From: Bog-473 sp963791995
GTDB taxonomy: Bacteria; Actinomycetota; Acidimicrobiia; Acidimicrobiales; RAAP-2
Length of the DNA stretch: 64,000 bases
Assembly: GCA_963791995.1 (NCBI GenBank)
Contig: CAWBUQ010000019.1
Span: forward strand, 124,001 to 188,000
Reading direction: 5' to 3'
The notes under the pieces are model-generated. The model was given only the letters and a program-made list of their open reading frames with translations. It had not been told where the DNA came from and did no database searches. Below, one piece after another: positions 1-9,703 of this stretch (its first letter is position 1; every line of letters starts with the position of its first letter). Made by a program: the position numbers and the translations under genes.

Positions 1-92
1 TCGGCCCAGTTCTCCGTCGTCAGTACGGCACGGGCGCGGTGGTCGGCCGCCAGGATGAGTGCCGGGGTCGGGAGCGGGGCCGGCGTGCTCAT
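1..92 (-). CDS. Aldolase-like protein, N-terminal fragment (runs off left edge)
   Basis: Thirty codons are visible, from an ATG at 92 leftward to the window edge. After a short Pro-rich start the peptide reads LILAADHRARAVLTTENWA. The A-A-D-H-R-A-R stretch resembles the first strand of (beta/alpha)8 class I aldolase-like proteins often found with sugar or inositol catabolic genes. Its ATG overlaps the TGA of the upstream dehydrogenase by four bases (ATGA), so the two are probably translationally coupled. The substrate cannot be told from this fragment, and the family call rests on one short motif. Confidence 0.4.
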   Translation of the reverse strand, partial: MSTPAPLPTPALILAADHRARAVLTTENWA

Positions 93-977
93 CCGGCGTC
101 GGCCATCGCCAGGACGACCTTGGCCACCGCTGAGAAGTCTTCTCGGCCGTACCCGGCGGCGCTGGCGGCCGTCAGGAGTTGGCGGGCCGCCGCGGTGGTC
201 GAGACCGGGACGCCCGTGCGCGCCGCGTAGGCCATGGCCAGGTCGAGGTCCTTGGCCATCAGGTCGGTCATGAAGCCGGGCTGCCACCCGTTGGATGCGG
301 GGCTGTCGGGCGACGACGCCGGCCACCGGGAGACGGGTCCGCACCGCGACGCAGTCACCCGTCGCATGCGTGAGCACCTCGAGCAGCTTGGCCATGTCGA
401 CGCCGGATTTCACCGCCATCGCGGTGGCCTCGGCGGTGGCGGTCATCTGTGCTGCGTAGATGAGGTTGTTGCACAGCTTGACGACCTGGCCCATGCCAGG
501 TCCGCCGACGTGGACGACGAGCCCGGCGAAGGGGTCCATCGCCGGCTCGGTGTCCGCCAGCACGGCGGCATCGCCACCCACCATGAGCGTGAGCGTGCCC
601 TTCTGGGCGCCGGCCGTCCCGCCGGACAGGGGCGCGTCGAGGTAGCGGGCTCCGGTCTCCGCGACCCTGGCGTGCTGCGCCCGCTCCACCTCCGGGTCGA
701 TGGTCGAGCAGTCGACCACGGTCTTGCCCTTGCCGAGCACCGGCAGCATGTCGTCGACGACCTCGATCACTTCGGGCGAGTTGGGGACGCACAGGAATGT
801 CACCTCCGACGCCTCGGCGACCGCCTGCGGCGATGCCCCCTCGCGGGCCCCCTGCGACACCGCCATTTCGATCGGTCCCTGGCTGCGCGAGGCCACCGTG
901 ACGTCGTGACCCGCCGTGACGAGATGGCCGGCCATGGGCAAGCCCATGGCGCCAAGCCCGATGAACCCAATGCGCAT
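89..977 (-). CDS. 3-hydroxyisobutyrate dehydrogenase-like oxidoreductase (frameshifted)
   Basis: This is a beta-hydroxyacid dehydrogenase of the 6-phosphogluconate dehydrogenase superfamily, which oxidises small 3-hydroxyacids with NAD(P). The ATG at 977 opens with the Rossmann motif GFIGLGAMGLPMAGHL. The substrate-binding signature DAPLSGGTAGAQKG follows near residue 120, and the catalytic-Lys region is GGPGMGQVVKLCNN near 170. The C-terminus (GFMTDLMAKDLDLAMAYA) continues in another frame after an apparent one-base slip near 310-320. Total length is about 295 residues, normal for the family. It lies between a GH4 glycosidase upstream and an aldolase-like gene downstream, which suggests a catabolic operon. 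The slip is probably a sequencing error because both halves are well conserved. Confidence 0.8.
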
Positions 978-1014
978 GCGTGATTCCTCCAGACGTCTCG
1001 GGCGCCGGCGGCGT

Positions 1015-2373
1015 CTACGCGAACTGGGGAAGCCACTCCGCCGTGCCGACGAGCAGCTCCTCGACCATGACCTCCATGTCCAGCAGGTCGCCACGGCCGG
1101 CCAGGGGGTCCAAGGCGAATGCCTCGCCGGCCAGGGCACGGTCGCCGCGCAAGGCTGCCTCGACCGTCAGCTCCTGCGTGGCCACGTGGCGCCGCACGAT
1201 CTCGTCGTAGGGCGGGACAGGAGCGTGACCGGTCGCGCCCGCGAATGCCATCGGCGTCGATCACGCAGATCGATTCGAGGACTGCGTCGGGCGGGAGGCC
1301 GACGCCCTGACCGGTGTTCGGAATGTTGACCGGCGCCTCGAAAGGGTCCCCGTCAGCATGGCCTGGATCATGGGCGAGGGCAGTTCGCCCGACTGCCAGG
1401 TCTGCAGGTCCTTCGTCCCGGCGAGCCACGCGTCCACGTCGGCGACGTACCCGGCCTGGTGCTCCTCTCGCCGCGAGATGGGGCTCAGGGCGATGTTGTA
1501 GGTCGCGCCCCAGTCCGACTGGGGCGTCAACGCGAAGGACACGAACTCGGCGATATGCCGGTCGCCGGCGGCGGGAAAGGTGCCCCAACGGTCGAGCAGC
1601 GTCAGCTTGAACAGGTGCCGCTGCTGCGAAGTCGAGCTTGGAGAACTTCTCGGCCTCCGGGCGCCCCGGGTAGGCGCCAGCGAGGCCAGACCCCCGACCT
1701 CTTCGGTGAGCTCACGCAGCACCTCGAGGCCGTCCCGCGCCGTCGACGTCGAGCGAGGTCACCACCGGGAAGTGGTTGATGCCGGTCACGGAGGCCGACA
1801 CCGCCTCGAACGGCCGGCCCATGCGCGATGGCCAGATCCATGCAGAAGTTGCCGACCTCGTGGCAGAGCCCCACGGTCTTGATGGAGGTCTCCCGACAGA
1901 CGGACCGGGTCAGAGCAGGTCATGGGGTTCGTGATGTTGAACAGCCATGCGTCGGGGCAGTGCTCCTCCATCGCCTTGCCGATGCCGACCAGGACCGGGA
2001 TGTTGCGGAGGGCCCGGTTGATGCCCACCGGGCCCGACCGTGTCGCCCACGGTCTGCGTGATGCCGTGCGCCGCCGGGACGTCCAGGTCGACCGCCATGG
2101 ACCGGAACCCACCGGTCGAGATGCACACGATGACGAAATCGGCGCCGTCCAGCGCCGCCGCCAGATCGGTGGTCGTCGGCGATCGTGGCCTTGGCCTCCA
2201 TGGCGTGCGTTGAGCTTGTGCGCCAGAGCTTCCATCTTCGGCAAGCGGTCCGGGTCGATGTCCTCGAGCACGAGGTGCATGCCGGCGAGCGCCGGCGTGC
2301 CGAAGAGGTCGGCCATCAGCTCCGGCCCCCACTGATAGCTGCCCCCGCCCACGATCGTCACTTGTGTTCCCAC
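1015..2373 (-). CDS. GH4 family glycosidase, 6-phospho-beta-glucosidase-like (multiple frameshifts)
   Basis: Family 4 glycoside hydrolases use NAD+ and a divalent metal to cleave glycosides by an oxidation-elimination mechanism. The N-terminus (GTG at 2373) shows the NAD-binding signature VTIVGGGSYQWGPEL, then LEDIDPDRLPKMEALAHKL. Later pieces in changing frames give VGDTVGPGG, NIPVLVGIGKAMEEHCPDAW, NITNPMTC and the metal-site motif VGLCHEV. The C-terminus contains VPPYDEIVRRHVATQELTVEAAL. At least five frame changes are needed to read the ~450-residue protein. A paralogue lies at 54575-55953. The start is only 23 bp from the divergent DoxX-like gene. Confidence 0.75.
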
Positions 2374-2396
2374 GCCGCCACAGTACAGTCCCGAGC

Positions 2397-2782
2397 GTGA
2401 GCCGACTCCGGAGTCGAGCCCCGACCTTTCTGGCGGCCATCTTCAGCGGGAGCGGGATCGTGCACCTCGTGCGCCCGCAGTGACCTTCGCGGCGATCATG
2501 CCGCGCGATTCCCGAGCGCACCATCAGAACCTGATCTACGTGAGCGGCGTCGGCCGAATTGGTCTGCGCCGCCGGGCTGCTCCGGCGCACCCGCTGGGCT
2601 CCGCTGTCCAGTGTTGCCGGTACTGGCCGCCGTCTTCCCCGCCAACGTGCAGATGGCGATGGACGCCGGCTCCAGTCGCAACGACGGTCCGGCGGACAGC
2701 ACGGGTCGTCGCCTGGGGCGGCTTCGCACTGCAGGGCGCCTGGTCTGGGCCGCGACTCCAGGCCCGACGCCGGCGAGCCTGA
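2397..2782 (+). CDS. DoxX-like small membrane protein (frameshifted)
   Basis: Pieces in three plus-strand frames assemble into a DoxX-like protein of about 125 residues. They are FLAAIFSGSGIVHLVRPQ, then a TFAAIMPR segment, then LIYVSGV with a Leu/Ala-rich helix (CAAGLLRRTRWA), then VLAAVFPANVQMAMDAGS, and finally a C-terminal segment ending LQARRRRA. The HxxRPQ motif after helix 1, the YVSG boundary of helix 2 and the FPANVxMA segment are typical of the subfamily. DoxX proteins are four-helix membrane proteins linked to redox or terminal-oxidase functions, but the role here is unknown. The GTG at 2397 is inferred from the frame. At least two single-base slips interrupt the reading. Confidence 0.6.
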
Positions 2783-2834
2783 CGGCTCAGGCCATGCGCC
2801 ACTGGGACGCACACCGTCGCCGGCGGTGCTCACG

Positions 2835-3300
2835 TCAGAGGGCCTTCTCCCCCCAGAAACAGGCAAACGGATTGTCGTTGTAGGGCGGGATCTCCACGTA
2901 CCCGGCCGAGCGGTACAGCGTCAAAGCGTGGACCTGCCTGGGACCCGTGTCGAGGCGCACCACCGCATACCCGAACGCCCGCGCCGCTCTCCTCCAGTGC
3001 GGCCAGCAGCGAACGGGCCACGCCGCGCGAGCGGGACTCGGGACGCACATACATGCGCTTGATCTCGGCCACGCCGTCGCCGAGGCGTGCGCACACCGCC
3101 TCCCGCCACCGCCTGTCCCCCTTCGTAGCCGACGAGATAGGACCCGCCGGGAGGACGCAGCTCCGTCGGGCGCGAGGGGCGGATTGTCCAGGCGGCTGGG
3201 CTCTCGTAGGACATCGTTCAGCTCCAGCCGCATTGCGGCGAGGAGGTCGGCGGCCGGCGGCTCTTCCGGGTCGCAGGCGCACGAAGTGGAGCGAGGTCAC
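2835..3300 (-). CDS. GNAT family N-acetyltransferase (frameshifted)
   Basis: An acetyl-CoA-dependent N-acetyltransferase of about 155 residues. The core motif A is visible as EIKRMYVRPESRSRGVARSL with the acetyl-CoA-binding R-x-x-G-V-A loop. The C-terminal YRSAGYVEIPPYNDNPFACF is the usual strand-6/7 ending of this subfamily. Three frames must be joined. The GTG start at 3300 overlaps the TGA of the upstream epimerase-like gene by four bases (GTGA), so the two are probably co-translated. The acyl acceptor is unknown. Confidence 0.7.
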
Positions 3301-4225
3301 GCCACCCGGTCGGGATGCAGGGCCTTCGCCATGCGGCGCATGCCCGACGCGCCAGGGCACCGTCGTCCTCCCCGCCATCTCGTGCATACGCGTCGTGTCG
3401 ATCTGCACGCTGTCGATCGTCTGCTCAGTCGGCTCGAAGCGCGCCTCGGTGCCCGCAATCCGGCCAGGAAGGTGCACCACTCCTCGATGCTGACGGCTCG
3501 CTCCCGCCCCAGTTGACCGTCACCGCTGGGATGGCGGCCGCAGCAAGCAAACGAGGGACCATCGCAAGGATGTCGTCGGCATGCAGCGGGTGGTACACGC
3601 TCGGGGCGTCGACATGAACAGGGATGGCGTGCCCCGACAGCATCATGTGCAGGTGGATGGCCGGCCAGCCGCCGTTGTCGCCGTACGGGACGGACAAGCC
3701 GGGCGATGGTCGTCGGAAGCTCGAAGCGCTGCGGCCGCCCAGCGCGCCGTACCCTCGGCCGCGATCTTGCAGATGCTGTACGTCCGGAGGAACGGCCAGA
3801 CCCCGTGGTTGTCGCCGAGGGGCCGCCCTCGTCGAAGACACGATGGCCATCGGGCTTGTAGACCGCGGTGGACGAGCAGTGCAAGAAGGCCCGGGCCCGC
3901 TGGTGATGCTCCATCAGATGGGCCAGCCCGCCGCTGTTCGCCGCCAGGTCGTATTGCCAGTCGTTGGTCTTGGCCACCGCGAAGTTCAGGACATAGTCCG
4001 CGTCCGGTGGGCAGACCGCCGACATCGCCTGATGCCAGGTCGACGGACACGCACTCGACGCCGGCTGCCTCGAGTTCGCTCCGAGCCGCCGCGTCGGTGA
4101 ACCGCGCGGCGCCGATGACCCGGTTGGTGCGGGCCAGTGCCGTCGCCAGCGGACGCGGCGACTTGGCCGGTCACGCCGGTGACGACGATGGTGGCGATCG
4201 TGCAATTCCGTTCGGACTCATGCAC
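3297..4225 (-). CDS. NAD-dependent epimerase/dehydratase family protein (frameshifted)
   Basis: An extended short-chain dehydrogenase of about 305 residues. The N-terminal Rossmann motif IVVTGVTGQVA lies just after the GTG at 4225. The Ser/Tyr/Lys region is split over frames as CSSTAVYKPDGH and RTYSICKIAAEG (YxxxK). Further pieces (ARLVVPYGDNGG-like, HPLHADDI) match the sugar-binding half, and the end is TTRMHEMAGRT then MRRMAKALHPDRVA. At least three one-base slips are needed. The stop overlaps the GNAT start. It is probably a nucleotide-sugar or related epimerase/reductase; the substrate is not determinable. Confidence 0.65.
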
Positions 4226-4249
4226 CTTCGTAGTCGCTACGCTGCCGCC

Positions 4250-4500
4250 GTGCATCTCTTCGCTGCCTATCTTCGGGGGCGAGCTGGGCCCCGGCCGCAT
4301 GGGCGAGGACCATGAGGTCGTGTTCGTCGTGGCCGAGGACACCTTGTCGGCACGGCGGGCCGCCAGCCGCCAAGTGGGGCGGTGACGGGCAGGCTCATGT
4401 CGACGCCCTGACCCGCATCGACATGATCGACGGGTATGCGGTCGGTCTCGAGCACGGCTGGAACCGGAGACGCCACCGAGACCAAGGGTTACAACAGTAG
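4250..4500 (+). CDS. DUF1543-like small protein (frameshifted)
   Basis: The plus strand gives VHLFAAYL from a GTG at 4250, then after a slip GGELGPGRMGEDHEVVFVVA, then after another WGGDGQAHVDALTRIDMIDG ending at a TAG. The pattern of an initial beta strand, G-G-x-x-P, H-x-V-x-F-V-V-A, a H(V/I)D element and a final V/I-D-G-Y strand matches my recollection of the DUF1543 family. These are short cytosolic proteins of unknown function. The gene diverges from the epimerase-like gene, with 24 bp between starts. Confidence 0.5.
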
Positions 4501-4504
4501 GGGT

Positions 4505-5287
4505 TCAGACGGCGGGCGACAGACCCGCCGTCGAGGTTGATGGCCGCCCCGCTCAGGTATGACGCCCGGGCGGACAGCACGAAGGATGCCAAGGTCGGCG
4601 AACTCGTCCGCCCTCCCGAAGCGGCCGAGCGGAATGCCGGCGTCCGTGGCTGAACTTCTCGTAGAACGCAGTCAGATCGGTCTTCGAGGCGGCGGCGGCT
4701 CGCACCCACTGCCCACTCTCGATCAAGCCGATGAGAATTGCGTTGACCCTGATGCCGTCGGATGCCAGTTCTTTGGAGAGAGCCTTCATGAGGGCCATGC
4801 CCGCCGCTCGGTTCACCGAACTCGGCTCGCTCGAGCCACCGGGTGCCTTGGCCGACAAGGCCAACGTGAAGAGGATCGAACCCCGAGCTGGCTCGCAGCT
4901 GCGGGAGGACGAGCGCGAGTGAGGCGCACCGCCGCCATGAGCTTGAGCTGCACGTCGTATTCCCAGGTGTCGTCGTCGATCGTCTCGATCGGTCCTCCAG
5001 AGGCGCGCCCGGCGTTGTGCACCACCGCGTCGATCCGCCCCCACCGCGCCACCACGGCATCGGCCAGCAAGTGAGGTCCTCGAGCCGGCTCACGTCGGCC
5101 GCTGTGCCAACACCTCTCCTCCACCGGCGTCCTCGATCGACGCCGCCGCGGCCCGCACGCGTTCTTCGTCGCGGCCACAGACCGCGACCGACGGCCCCTC
5201 GGCGGCCAGGCGCTTGGCCAGCGCCAGGCCCAAGCCGTCGGTGCCGCCGGTGATCAGGGCGACCTTGCCGCCGAGCTCGAGATCCAT
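4505..5287 (-). CDS. SDR family oxidoreductase, non-canonical active site (frameshifted)
   Basis: A short-chain dehydrogenase of about 260 residues from the ATG at 5287. The cofactor motif is LITGGTDGLGLALAKRLAAE, the mid-domain has VHNAGRASGGPIETI (the NAG motif), and the end is YLSGAAINLDGG followed by a short tail. Where a classical SDR has YxxxK, this one reads SVNRAAGMALMKALSKEL, with Ser and Arg at the Tyr and Lys positions. This variant occurs in a known SDR subgroup, so it may be genuine. Several frame slips occur, and the exact C-terminus depends on one of them. It is immediately downstream of the P-loop kinase gene (2 bp). Confidence 0.65.
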
Positions 5288-5288
5288 G

Positions 5289-5829
5289 TCAGCCCTCCTG
5301 CGTCGTCGCGCTGGCCCGTACTCCCGCCAGGAATCCGTTCGCCTCACCCTGGGAGCGCAAGCGCACGAAGCGCAGGCGGCCCCATTTCGGGCTCACTGAG
5401 GCGTCCGCGTAACGCTGCCGGTACACCTTGTGGCGCGTGGCGGTCCACACGATGATCGATTTCTCCGGGTTCAGTGACCACAGATTCGAGAGCGGCTCCC
5501 GGTTGCCGTTCCAGAGCTCTTCTCGGGTCAGGGTCCGCCGCAGCGTTCGGCGGATCGTTCGACCCAAGACCGTCACATAGGGCAGATCGAACCACACCAC
5601 CGTGTCGGCGCTGGTTCCAGACGATCTCCCAGATGGCCGAATAATTACCGTCGACCACCCACCTGACTTCGGAGGTGGCCTTGTCCACCCTGGCGCGGAA
5701 CTCGTCGTCTTCGAGGGGCGTCCAGTCGGGCTGGTGATAGATGGAGTCGAGCTCGACGTGGGGCGCACCCAACTCGGTGGCGGGGGAGCGAGCCAAGGTC
5801 GTCTTCCCCGAGCCCGAGCAACCACCCAC
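5289..5829 (-). CDS. P-loop nucleotide kinase, adenylate-kinase/FlaR-like (frameshifted)
   Basis: A small P-loop protein of about 180 residues. Walker A is GGCSGSGKTTLAR at the very N-terminus. It is followed by PHVELDSIYHQPDWTP and VVDGNYSAIWEIVW, a pattern typical of the topology-modulation/adenylate-kinase-like family (VELD then W-x-P then V-x-D-G-N-Y). After one slip near 5610 the second half reads VVWFDLPYVTVLGRTIRRTL and RELWNGNRE-like sequence. A GTG at 5829 is the only clear start, and a few upstream residues (IERVV) may also be coded. The substrate is unknown. Confidence 0.65.
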
Positions 5830-5845
5830 GACGACGCGTTCGATG

Positions 5846-6608
5846 TCAGCGCTCCTGCTCGGTCGGGCGCACCAGGATCTCGTTCACGGCCACCCGGCGC
5901 GGTTGCGTCACCGCATAGCGGATCGCCTCGGCGATGTCCTCGGCCTGCATGATCTCGATCCCTCCGAATGTCTGCGCCATACCCTCGAGGATTTCGGCAC
6001 GGTTGTGGAACGCCAACTCCGTCGCTGTGGCCCCCGGTTCGATGAGGGTGACCCGGACGTGGCGCGCCGTCACCTCCTGGCGCAGCGATTCGCTGAACGC
6101 GCCCACTCCGTGTTTGGTGGCGTTGTAGACGCCGCTGTTCGAGCCGCGCCACGCGACCCGCCACCGAGCTGATGTTCACGACGTCGGCCACCGAGCGAGG
6201 CTCCGACTCGGCGGCGGAAAGAAGGTGCGGCAACGCCGCATGGGTGCAGTACAAGAGGCCCAACAGGTTGAGGTGGACCATGCGCTCCCACTCCTCCACT
6301 GGAGCACCGACGATGGGCCCGAGGAGCATGACGCCGGCGTTGTTGACCAAGGTGTCGAGGCGGCCGAGCTCGGCAACCGCCGTCGCGACTGCCTTCTCCG
6401 CCTGGGCCCGGTCGGTGATGTCGGCTTCGACCACGAGCGTCGCGGTCGTGCTGCCGATGCGCTCGGCCAGCGCTTCGAGGCGGTCTCGCCGGCGTGCGAC
6501 CAGGGCCAGGGCCGCGCCCTCTTCGGCGAGCGTGAGCGCGGTGGCCTCGCCGATGCCGCTGCTCGCCCCGGTCACGAGGGTGACAGTTCCTTCCAGTCTT
6601 TTGGTCAT
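5846..6608 (-). CDS. SDR family oxidoreductase (one frameshift)
   Basis: A classical short-chain dehydrogenase/reductase of about 250 residues. It has the TGASSGIGEATALTLAEEGA cofactor motif at residues 11-30, NNAGVMLLGP at 88-97, the catalytic Ser in VVNISSVAGRVAR and YNATKHGVGAFSESLRQEV (YxxxK). Near 6150 the frame changes by one base, and the C-terminal half (VRVTLIEPGATATELAFHN) continues cleanly. This subfamily is annotated as NADP-dependent 3-hydroxyacid or clavaldehyde-type reductases. Upstream of the start is a repeated 10-mer that could be an operator. Confidence 0.8.
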
Positions 6609-6623
6609 GGCGCCTCCAACCTC

Positions 6624-6660
6624 GGTCTAGCGGGATTCCGTGCGCCAACTGGTCTAGCGG
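6624..6660. repeat. Direct repeat of GGTCTAGCGG upstream of the SDR gene
   Basis: The 10-mer GGTCTAGCGG occurs at 6624-6633 and again at 6651-6660, 27 bp apart start to start, in the 115-bp gap between the SDR start and the permease stop. CTAG is rare in GC-rich actinobacterial DNA. The paired copies just upstream of a start codon suggest a regulator-binding site. This is inference only. Confidence 0.35.
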
Positions 6661-6723
6661 AATCACTTGGCCGATCGGATCAGGACGCGGGCGGGACGGC
6701 GCTCCTCTCCGCGTGCCGTGCGA

Positions 6724-8344
6724 TTAGGGCGGCGACGTGCTCTCGTCGATCCCGAAGAGCCCGACCGGTGTGCCGAGCTCTTCGGGCACACGAGTCGGGG
6801 TGTCTCGGTTCAACACCTCGCCTCGGAAAAAGGCGGGGCGGACGGCCCACATGATGAGCATCAGGACGATGCCGAGCACGATGGCAGCGACGTCGAGCGT
6901 GAAGACGCCGCCGATGACGCGGTGCGTGCCGGGGAAAGTCCACGAGGTACTGCTGGTGTCTGTCGGGTCTATCCAGTCGTGCCAGAGGGACCAGAACATG
7001 GCGAACCACAGGATGAGTCCTCCCAGGAGTGGCAGAACCCCTCGGAGCCAAAGGCTGCGGCTGCTTTCGGTCAGCTGCTTGCGGTAGTACCAGACGCAGG
7101 CGAACCCGGTCAGGCCGTAGTAGAACGCGATCATCACGCCCAACGCGGTGACCGAGTCCACGATTATGTTGCTCCCGCTCGAGAGGTAGTTCATGGCCAC
7201 ATACAGCACGATCGAGATCCCGCCCATGGCCACAGTCGACACTGTCGGCGTGAGGAAACGCTTGTGAACGCGACTCGAAGGCCGAGGGTATCGCCTTGTA
7301 GACCGCCATCGACAACGTCGTGCGGGCCGTGGGCAGAATCGTGGTCTGTGTCGAGGCAGCCGCCGAGCTCAGCACCATCAGAAGCAACAGGTGCACCAAC
7401 ACCGATCCGATGCCCGAAGTGCCGAAGACGGAGCCGCCCAGGACGTAGATGACGTCATTTTCGTTGGCCGAGTTACCGAGACCGATACCCTTGGTGCCGA
7501 TCCCCGCATAGGACTGGGACGCCATCACCACGATGGCGTACGTGACAAGGAGAATGACGGTGGAGAGCACAGCCGCGCGTCCCGGTATGCGGTGCGAGTC
7601 CTTCGTCTCCTCGTTGACTGAGACCGAGGTATCCCAGCCCCAGTAAATGAAGAGCATGAGGGTGAACCCCACCATGAACCCCGTGAATTGGAAGTTGTGG
7701 AAGGGGTTGAACCAATCGGCACTCGGGACCAAATGGCCAGGAGGCGCGTTTCCCGATGCCACCTTCACCAGAGCGACGATCGAGAACAGGAACAGGATCG
7801 TGAGCTCGATCCCGAGCAGCGCTTTCTGCATATTGGCCGATATCTCGATCCCGACGTAACAGATCGCCGTCATGACGATGATCCACGCGATGCCGACCAG
7901 CAGGACCCAGCCGCTGGCTGCATTCGACCCGATCCCGTCCGCATTGAAGAGGAGGAAGACGTATTGACCGGCGACCTGGGCCAGGCTTGCCATGACCAGG
8001 ATGTCGGCCGCAACGATCCCCCACCCCCCGAGCCAGCCTGTCTTCGGTCCAAAGGCACGAGTCGCCCAAGTGAAGGTGGTGCCGCAGTCGGGGTCGGCGT
8101 AGTTCATCTCCTTGTAGCCATAGGAGATGAAGAGCATCGGAACGAAGGCCAGGATCGTGATGATCGGCGCCTGCAGGCCGTTGATCGCGATCACCACGAA
8201 CCCGAGCGTGGCGGCCAGGCTGTAGGCAGGCGCGGTCGAGGCCACCCCGACTACGACTGACGAAACGAGCCCGAGAGCTCCCCCTTTCAGGCCCTTCTCG
8301 CCAATGTCCTTCTCACGAGCCACTGTCGCATCGAGATGAACCAT
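6724..8344 (-). CDS. APC family amino-acid permease (one frameshift)
   Basis: A membrane transporter of about 540 residues in the amino acid-polyamine-organocation superfamily. After a short charged N-terminus (MVHLDATVAREKDIGEKGLK) come hydrophobic segments. The TM1 signature SVVVGVASTAPAYSLAATLG has the helix-breaking Ser/Ala-rich substrate site. TM6 contains MLFIYWGWDTSVSVNEETKD, the usual mid-protein motif. A slip near 7255 moves the last ~170 residues, including TVAMGGISIVLYVAMNYLSS, into another frame. Twelve or more helices are expected. The solute is unknown. The ATG at 8344 is chosen because the charged N-tail starts there. Confidence 0.8.
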
Positions 8345-8485
8345 GGCGCTCTCTCCCCTCCATCGACAGCAGGATTTGTGGCCCGCACGATACTCACGGC
8401 GCGACGGATTTCGCCAGGGTTTTGGCGGAACTCGTCTCTCAGGTGCCGTTCCTGCAGGTTCCCAGGCTGAGATCGGAGACACAGG

Positions 8486-8500
8486 GGGCACTTCGTGCCC
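8486..8500 (-). terminator. Hairpin downstream of the sigma-factor gene
   Basis: GGGCAC-TTC-GTGCCC forms a perfect 6-bp stem 12 bases past the stop codon of the anti-sigma/sigma gene. No T-run follows, as is common for actinobacterial terminators. It separates this gene from the permease gene. Confidence 0.4.
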
Positions 8501-8512
8501 GAAAACGTCTCC

Positions 8513-9702
8513 TCAGTTCCGGCGGATGTCTGCCTGGCCGATCCCCTCGCGCAGCTTCTGGAGGCTGGAAGAAAGCAACCGGGACACGTGCATCTGGCTC
8601 ACGCCGACCGCGGCGGCGATCTCGGACTGCGTGAGCCCGTCGACGAAGCGCATCTTGAGGATTGACTGTTCCCGCTGCGGCAGGGTGGCCAACGCCGGGC
8701 CTAGGAGGACACGATCCTCGACCGAGTCGTAGTTGTCGTCGTGCTCCCCGAGGCGCGCCGAGAGCGGATCCTCTTCGCTCTCCGATGCGTCGATCGAGGC
8801 GGCCCGGTAGCCCTGGCCGGCTTCGATCGCCTCAATGACGGCTTCCTCGGACGCGCCGGTCGCCTCGGCCAGCTCCGCCACGGTCGGATTCCGGCCCAGC
8901 TGCTGCGAAAGCGATGCGGTGGCGTGGCCGAGCTCGAGGTAGAGCTCTTGGACCCGGCGGCTCGCTCGCACTGCCCAACCCTTGTCCCTGAAATGGCGTT
9001 TGAGCTCGCCGATAATCGTCCGGGTGGCGAACGCGGCGAAGTCCACGCCGCGTTCGGGTCGAAGCGGTCGACCGATTTCACGAGGGCGACGGAGGCCACC
9101 TGCACCAGGTCGTCCAGGGGCTCGCCACGGTGCAAGAAGCGCCGCGCCAACTGCTGCGCCAACCCGAGGTTGGCGGTGATCAGCTCTTCCCGGGCCACTG
9201 GGTCGAGCGAACCCTCCTCGTCGTCTCCCGGTGCGTCAGTGTGGGGCTGGGGTTCCCGTGCCCGGCCCACCGTCACCCGGCATGCCCCCCACGGCGCTTG
9301 CGCATCCATGCCGCGCACCTGGCCGTCTTGGCTCTCCCGGCCATGCTCGTCGACCAAGGCGTCGAGGATCTGCTGGCTGAGCTGCGCGCTTCCCTCCCAG
9401 TCGGCCTCGCCGGACCCGCCGGCCGCCGAGGCCCGCTCGAGCGTGGACGTCACACCGATCGCATCGCCCAGGACGGTCAGCTCCAGGCACAGATCACCAG
9501 AATGGGCATCGCTGCCCTGCAACGTGAGCAGGCAGAGCTCGCCGACGGCCAATCGGAGATCCTCGAGTTCCTCGATGTCGAAGCCGGCTCGAGCGGAGAT
9601 TGCACTCGTGACCAGCCTCGCCAGCACGATGAGGTCGCCGCGTGCGGGAAAGCTCAGTTCGATGCGGTCGCCAGTCCGGAGCGAATCGGGCGTCTCGGTC
9701 AT
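8513..9702 (-). CDS. Anti-sigma (RsbW-like) / sigma-B-family sigma factor fusion (one frameshift)
   Basis: As sequenced, one reading frame from the ATG at 9702 joins two regulators. Residues ~1-130 look like an RsbW/UsfX-type ATPase-fold anti-sigma factor (DIEELEDLRLAVGELCLLTL, then ILDALVDEHG). The usual N-box Asn is absent, as in some actinobacterial anti-sigma factors. A charged linker leads to a sigma-70 protein: region 2 (ANLGLAQQLARRFLHRGEPL, DLVQVASVALVKSVDRFD), region 3 (SLSQQLGRNPTVAELAEATG) and region 4 (LPQREQSILKMRFVDGLTQS, IAAAVGVSQMHVSRLLSSSL). A one-base slip near 9045 interrupts region 2. The start lies one base after the antagonist's stop. If the domains are really two genes, the sigma start would be the GTG before AREELITANL. 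Confidence 0.75.
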
Positions 9703-9703
9703 T

